Below the pieces are notes generated by a model. That model was not told the origin of the DNA. It worked only from the letters and a program-made list of their open reading frames with translations, and made no database searches. From contig NZ_JBNUPE010000001.1 in the NCBI RefSeq assembly GCF_050409585.1, positions 124,001 through 188,000 on the forward strand: a DNA stretch of 64,000 nt, written 5' to 3'. The translations under genes and the position numbers were made by a program. Source of the DNA: Facklamia sp050409585. Lineage in GTDB: Bacteria; Bacillota; Bacilli; Lactobacillales; Aerococcaceae. Of this stretch, positions 59,789 to 64,000 are shown in pieces (positions within the stretch are counted from its first letter, which is position 1; every line of letters starts with the position of its first letter).

Positions 59789-60790
59789 ATGCAAAAGAAA
59801 AAGAGTTTTTTTTATTGTTTGTTAATAGGGTTCCTGTTCAGTCTTTATACTTGTTCTAACTTGATGGTAGAAGCAACTTCTGACCCTTTCATTCCACGAC
59901 CTGCCCTTCCGTCAGACTTAAAGAAAGTAGAAGAATCTACTAATTCTGACGACGAATCATCTGCTGGCCAGAATGAGCAAAAAGCATCTAGCAATACAGT
60001 GGAAGAAGGTTTGTTTGAAACGGATATTGTTGTCTATCCCCTAAATGAATTTGAAGATCAAGAATCATTGGAAAACTTCGCCGATTATGTAAAGAATGAT
60101 TCAAGTCTGAATGATCAGATAATTTTAGAGGATGTCTCTGAAGAGAGTCGCTTTTTACTTTCAGCTAATTATCGTGACAGTGCTAAAGAAGATGGTCAAC
60201 TGATTGTTTTATATTTTCCAGTCAATATTTCCGATCAAAGTCAAGCCCAAGAAGTCTTGGATAAACATTTATTATATTATCCCGATTTGTTTGAAAAAGG
60301 TGAACTGACATCACAAGGTGATGGATATGATCTGGCTTTTGCTTTGAAAGTTAATGCCAATGCAGATGGCTTTGGTATCGATACAGCTAAGCAAGAAATT
60401 GAATACTATGATCAAAGAGAGCCTTATCAGTATGAATTAGAATCAAATGGTGATGACCCTTATCGTCAAGCCATTGAAGAACGTTTTCCTGGTGAATTCA
60501 GTTTTGAAAGTGTAGAAGAAAATGGCAAAACGTTAGTGACACTTCGCCAACTACCTTTATCTGAGAGGCAAGCGAGTGTAGAAAGTGATGATAACGGCTC
60601 AAACATGGCAGGAAATCTATTTTCTCAATTCAACACCAAAGTTGATGACTATTTAACACAGATAAACTTAAAGGAAAAGTTAATGAACCTAGGGATTTCT
60701 GAAGATAATGTTTCTATTGTAACTATAGGAGTTGCAGTTGTTTTATTCCTTTTAGGAATTGTCTTAATTGTTTTAGGTTTCCGTCGCTAA
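59789..60790 (+). CDS. secreted acidic protein with C-terminal membrane helix, unknown family (paralogue A)
   Basis: 333 residues. Signal peptide about 1-29 (ends LMVEA), a Ser/Glu-rich spacer (30-75), a compact domain at about 76-260, a short linker, and a C-terminal transmembrane helix (about 308-331) ending FRR, so it is exposed outside and held at both ends or at the C-terminus. Not an LPXTG signal. The domain shares a repeated pattern with the next gene (DKHLLYYPDLFEKGE, REPYQYELES, ERFPGEFSF). I do not recognise the family. Good GAGGAG site; the next gene follows by 21 bases. Confidence 0.8.
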   Translation: MQKKKSFFYCLLIGFLFSLYTCSNLMVEATSDPFIPRPALPSDLKKVEESTNSDDESSAGQNEQKASSNTVEEGLFETDIVVYPLNEFEDQESLENFADYVKNDSSLNDQIILEDVSEESRFLLSANYRDSAKEDGQLIVLYFPVNISDQSQAQEVLDKHLLYYPDLFEKGELTSQGDGYDLAFALKVNANADGFGIDTAKQEIEYYDQREPYQYELESNGDDPYRQAIEERFPGEFSFESVEENGKTLVTLRQLPLSERQASVESDDNGSNMAGNLFSQFNTKVDDYLTQINLKEKLMNLGISEDNVSIVTIGVAVVLFLLGIVLIVLGFRR

Positions 60791-60811
60791 ATAAGAAAGG
60801 AAGAAAATAGA

Positions 60812-61918
60812 ATGAAGAATAAACTTATTAATCTTTTAGTAGTTACCGTTTTAACGTTTGGATGCGTGGGGACAATTTTTGCTCAGGATGACACTGAAAA
60901 TAAGCCGGACACTGAGCAAACCCCACCCGCAAACGAAGGAAATCAGCCTGCACCACAGGAGTCTACGATTGCACCTAGTAAACCTCAAAATGAAACTACA
61001 ACTAAGCCTAACAATGGTAGCGGTGAGTCTGAAGAGAAAGAAACAACTGTTGCTAACACTACAGTTGAAAGCCCAAAAGAAACAACTGTTCAAACTACAG
61101 AAACGACTGTAACAACGGTTGCTAGCCAGCCCCAACCTAATCCAAACCCTAGACCAACTCAACCTTATATTCCAAGTCGCCCACAGCCTTCCAATCGACC
61201 AGAAGATATTGAAGTGATTAAGATACCAGAAACAAGTATTGAAATGGAAGAAGAGACGGAAGTAGAAGAAGAGATTGACTTATTTGAGGGAGAATTCATT
61301 ACTTTTAATGCTAATGTCTTCAAAGAAGAGTCAGAAGCGGATGATTTTATTCAATTGATTGAAGAAGATGAAGCGACAAAAGACCGCTTTATTGCTGAAA
61401 AAGAAATCATTGATGAAGACTTTATTTTGGTTCGAGTGACCTATGCAGAAGAGGTTGAAGAAAAAGGACGCTACATTTTATTCTATATTTCGAGTGAATT
61501 TGAAACAGAAGAAGCAGCGGAGGAATACTTAGAGAAGCAATTACTGATTTATCCGGATCTTTTTGTTGCTGGAGAAATGATCAAAGTGGACGATAAATTC
61601 GATATCATCTTAGGTATTCGACCAGGCACCGAAACCCAAGCGCTAACTTACGATGAAGCAACCTTTGAAGTTCAATATGAGGCAGATCGCGAAGAATATC
61701 AATATATCGTTAAAGCTGATGAATTAACAGGTGAGTTTATCGATGAGATTCAAATGGCTGTAGAAGAGGCTTTTCCTGGTGAGTTTACATTCTCAGAAGA
61801 AGTAATATCTGATACTGAAAAAGAAGTGACCATGACTCCTCTTGAAATAGAAGAAGAATCAAGTGAAGAGATGGAAAGTTATTTAGAAGACTCAGAAGAA
61901 ACAACGATGGAAAATTAG
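60812..61918 (+). CDS. secreted acidic Thr/Pro-linker protein, unknown family (paralogue B)
   Basis: 368 residues. Signal peptide 1-24 (ends VGTIFA), a linker at 25-130 rich in Thr, Pro, Asn and Glu with repeated ETTV units, then the domain shared with the preceding gene (about 155-350: EKQLLIYPDLFVAGE, REEYQYIVK, EAFPGEFTF). No membrane helix or sorting signal at the C-terminus, which ends in an acidic tail, so it is released or held by the domain. Cotranscribed with paralogue A; a strong terminator follows. Confidence 0.8.
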   Translation: MKNKLINLLVVTVLTFGCVGTIFAQDDTENKPDTEQTPPANEGNQPAPQESTIAPSKPQNETTTKPNNGSGESEEKETTVANTTVESPKETTVQTTETTVTTVASQPQPNPNPRPTQPYIPSRPQPSNRPEDIEVIKIPETSIEMEEETEVEEEIDLFEGEFITFNANVFKEESEADDFIQLIEEDEATKDRFIAEKEIIDEDFILVRVTYAEEVEEKGRYILFYISSEFETEEAAEEYLEKQLLIYPDLFVAGEMIKVDDKFDIILGIRPGTETQALTYDEATFEVQYEADREEYQYIVKADELTGEFIDEIQMAVEEAFPGEFTFSEEVISDTEKEVTMTPLEIEEESSEEMESYLEDSEETTMEN

Positions 61919-61928
61919 AGATTGGTTA

Positions 61929-61963
61929 AAAAATCGCCCTCAATTTAGATGAGGGCGATTTTT
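61929..61963. terminator. bidirectional terminator
   Basis: AAATCGCCCTC (61931-61941)/GAGGGCGATTT (61951-61961) flanked by A-run and T-run; it serves the paralogue pair and the convergent lipoprotein gene. Confidence 0.92.
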
Positions 61964-61974
61964 AAATAGCTTAA

Positions 61975-62598
61975 TTAATTAAGCTTTAGAAGGAATTTTT
62001 CTAAGTCAGCCATTGAATTGGAGTTTTCCAATTTACTGTCTACTTTACCATCTTTAACAATGAGCAGTTGGGGAACCGTGGAAATTTCAAAGAAATTATC
62101 GACAACATCACGGAAATTATCATCCTCCATTCGCTCATCGGTATTATAATAATGATAATTTAGGTTCATTTCTTTAGCTAATTGATTTAACTTAGGTAGA
62201 AAAACACGACAATATGGACAAGAATCAAAACCTACATAGATTAGTTTGGCTTCATTTTTAGAATCTTCGATAACTGCTTCATAAGCAGTTTGACCTTCTA
62301 TTTTAGAAAGGTTAGACATCTTTAAAGGGGCGATACTTACTTCACCGGCATATTTTTCAATCTTGTCTAGCTCTTTATAGACTTTTTCTTTCGTTTCTTT
62401 ATCTAAGTTTAAAAGAATAAGGTCTTCCTTAAAAGAAACTTGACCATCTTCTCCAATGTAGTCGCTTTTTTCAATCTTGCTTTTTTGATTTGTGATTGGA
62501 TTTTCTTGTTTGTCTATTTTAGAATCATTTAGTTGGCAAGCAGTTAGTAAGAAACAGACTGACATTAGTAGGAACAATTTTTTATTTAATAATTTCAC
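61975..62598 (-). CDS. thioredoxin-fold lipoprotein
   Basis: 207 residues. Lipobox LLTAC (Cys about 21). The thioredoxin fold spans about 100-205, with CPYC as redox motif in GFDSCPYCRVFLPKL and the cis-Pro in STVPQLLIVKDGKV. Resembles bacteriocin-transport accessory/thioredoxin-like proteins of lactic acid bacteria. Probably a surface thiol oxidoreductase; partner unknown. Opposite in direction to its neighbours. Confidence 0.82.
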   Translation of the reverse strand: MKLLNKKLFLLMSVCFLLTACQLNDSKIDKQENPITNQKSKIEKSDYIGEDGQVSFKEDLILLNLDKETKEKVYKELDKIEKYAGEVSIAPLKMSNLSKIEGQTAYEAVIEDSKNEAKLIYVGFDSCPYCRVFLPKLNQLAKEMNLNYHYYNTDERMEDDNFRDVVDNFFEISTVPQLLIVKDGKVDSKLENSNSMADLEKFLLKLN

Positions 62599-62745
62599 TG
62601 TAAACTTCCTTTCTAAAAAGCTTAGTAATGGTTTAACTCTTATAGAAAATATTTAATTACTTAAGCATGATAATAATTAAATTATATCACTTTTTTAGCA
62701 ATAATGTTAAGATATATGAGATCGATTCAAGCAAGGGGTGTATTT

Positions 62746-63366
62746 ATGTCCGATCATTATTATAGTCAGCAACCACAAAGCAGTCATGATGAACGTTATA
62801 TTGAAGCACAGCTTTTTCACCAAAGTTATCAGTTTTCTACCGATGCGGGAGTTTTTTCCAAAGGTAGAGTGGACTTTGGTTCGCGCCTCTTGATAGAAAA
62901 TTTTTTAAAGCTTAATCAAAGTATAAATTCCGGCCAACTATTGGAGTTAGGCTCAGGTTATGGGCCAATTTCGGTTGCTATTGCTGATCAATCGCAGTCA
63001 CTTCAAGTGTTGGGTTTGGAAGTTAATCAGCGAGCCTTGGCATTAGCTAAGGAAAATATGCGGTTGAATCGAGTGACAAATCTGGATTTTATACAAGCAG
63101 ATGTTGTCACTCATAATTTCGAGCCAATTTATGATTATGTTTTAACTAATCCACCTATTCGAGCTGGTAAGACTATTGTTCAGCAATTTGTGACCCAAGC
63201 CTATCAAGCACTAAAAGAGGAAGGACAGTTATGGCTGGTTATCCAGAAAAAACAAGGGGCACCCAGTATGAAAAAGTTTATGGAAGAAACATTTGGTAAT
63301 GTCAGTGAAATCGATCGCTCTAAAGGCTATTGGATTTTACAATCCATCAAGTTGTTTCAAGATTAA
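62746..63366 (+). CDS. class I SAM-dependent methyltransferase, RsmC-like (COG2813)
   Basis: 206 residues from ATG 62746 (AAGGGGTG upstream; earlier in-frame ATGs lack a site). SAM motif LLELGSGYGPISVAIA (about 66-81) and catalytic NPPIRAGK (about 140), the pattern of N2-guanine rRNA methyltransferases of the RsmC type. Smaller than E. coli RsmC, corresponding to its catalytic half. In Gram-positives such proteins are often annotated YbxB. rRNA substrate is inferred. Confidence 0.88.
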   Translation: MSDHYYSQQPQSSHDERYIEAQLFHQSYQFSTDAGVFSKGRVDFGSRLLIENFLKLNQSINSGQLLELGSGYGPISVAIADQSQSLQVLGLEVNQRALALAKENMRLNRVTNLDFIQADVVTHNFEPIYDYVLTNPPIRAGKTIVQQFVTQAYQALKEEGQLWLVIQKKQGAPSMKKFMEETFGNVSEIDRSKGYWILQSIKLFQD

Positions 63367-63414
63367 ACACATTGGTTTTAAAAAGTCATTATTGATTAGA
63401 GGGGAAGCGTTTAT

Positions 63415-64000
63415 TTGTTCGATAAAGTTAAAAATTATGTTACTCAGATTTCAGCTCCTATTTATATTGTGCTGACGTTTGTCGTGATTTCCTTTATTGG
63501 AGGAATACTATTAGCCACTCCTTTAGCTAGTCGATCAGGTGAATGGACGAAGCTAATTGATGCTTGGTTTACAGCTGTTTCAGCTGTTTGTGTAACGGGA
63601 AATGTAACAGTTAACACTACAGACCATTGGAATTATTTTGGACGAACGATTATTCTAGTTTTAATTGAAATTGGTGGACTTGGATTTATGACCTTATGGG
63701 TTACCGTTTTTATCTATATGGGCAAGCAAATAAATCTAAGACTGCATAAAGTTTTACTTGAATCTTTAAATATCTCCGATATTTCTGAAGTTAGAAATCT
63801 TTTGAGCTATATCATCCAATTCTCTTTGATTGTACAGATTATTGGGGCGGCTTTATTAGGAATTGACTTTATTCCACGCTTTGGCTGGTTAAAAGGAACT
63901 TATTATGCCATCTTTCATAGTGTGTCCGCCTTTTGTAATGCCGGTTTTGATTTGTTGGGAGATTCTATGATTGGTTTCCAAGACAATCCTTTAGTTCTCC
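63415..64000 (+). CDS. KtrB/TrkH-type potassium uptake membrane subunit, partial
   Basis: 195 codons visible, open to the window end. Starts at TTG 63415 with AGGGGAAG upstream. Pore-loop 1 with filter AVCVTGNVTV (about 60), then IEIGGLGFMTLWV and a second loop near SVSAFCNAGFD (about 170) are typical of Ktr/Trk channels. Passive or sodium-coupled potassium uptake with a KtrA-type subunit not seen here. Because GdpP at 20.8 kb sets c-di-AMP, and KtrA-type gates bind c-di-AMP, the two may be functionally linked. Confidence 0.9.
   Translation, partial: MFDKVKNYVTQISAPIYIVLTFVVISFIGGILLATPLASRSGEWTKLIDAWFTAVSAVCVTGNVTVNTTDHWNYFGRTIILVLIEIGGLGFMTLWVTVFIYMGKQINLRLHKVLLESLNISDISEVRNLLSYIIQFSLIVQIIGAALLGIDFIPRFGWLKGTYYAIFHSVSAFCNAGFDLLGDSMIGFQDNPLVL

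Noticed and set aside
60851..61162. Open frames within paralogue B in other frames
   Set aside because: They arise from the repetitive Thr/Pro linker coding sequence.

Overview
This 64 kb window is the replication-origin region of a low-GC Gram-positive chromosome of the order Lactobacillales. Support: dnaA-dnaN-yaaA-recF-gyrB-gyrA and rpmH-rnpA-yidC-jag-mnmE-mnmG-rsmG-parA-parB diverge from a DnaA-box cluster; ECF-type vitamin transporters ThiT and QueT, GdpP, a SigH/ComX-like sigma factor and an LPXTG surface protein are present; no sporulation operon is seen. Aerococcaceae (Aerococcus/Facklamia-like) is a plausible family, but that is inference from gene content, not from a search. No tRNA, rRNA, CRISPR array, prophage or intact insertion sequence was found.

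Left replichore (about 1-32.8 kb), read leftward: dnaA, dnaN, yaaA, recF, gyrBA, rpsF-ssb-rpsR, gdpP-rplI-dnaC, a HTH/coiled-coil protein, a thiolase, an alpha-amylase, dut-radA-PIN/TRAM protein, gltX, lplA, cysS-mrnC-rlmB-rae1-sigH, queT and thiT (each behind its own leader RNA) and the start of a methionine ABC importer (metN, metI). Two perfect parS sites lie in the rpsR/gdpP and rpsF/ssb spacers. Exceptions to the leftward polarity are a C39-like secreted peptidase and a CDF cation exporter at 14.4-16.3 kb, next to a 560 bp stretch of transposase debris.

oriC (about 31.3-33.3 kb) is bipartite: five perfect DnaA boxes plus near matches upstream of dnaA and one perfect box between dnaA and dnaN that abuts a DnaA-trio-like sequence.

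Right replichore (33.3-64 kb), read rightward: rpmH, rnpA, yidC, jag, a GerMN-like lipoprotein, mnmE, a Nudix hydrolase, mnmG, rsmG, parAB, a DUF951 gene, ychF, a DUF1129 membrane protein, guaB, a DacA-like protein without two of its three catalytic motifs, msrA, rpmG-secE-nusG, two membrane proteins, rplK-rplA, rplJ-rplL, a two-component system, then a surface/accessory segment: an Ala/Lys-rich LPXTG protein, a ruined IS1182-like transposase, two tandem paralogous secreted acidic proteins of no recognised family, a thioredoxin-like lipoprotein, a small methyltransferase and a partial KtrB-type potassium channel subunit.

RNA-level control is rich: a TPP riboswitch, a preQ1-II-like leader, an L10 leader with attenuator, a repeated leader motif before both rplK and rplA, and promoter-terminator combinations in front of mnmE and nusG. 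The most unusual observations are the DacA pseudoenzyme, the tandem secreted paralogues and a near-ideal catabolite-response element at the presumed start of the dut-radA transcript.
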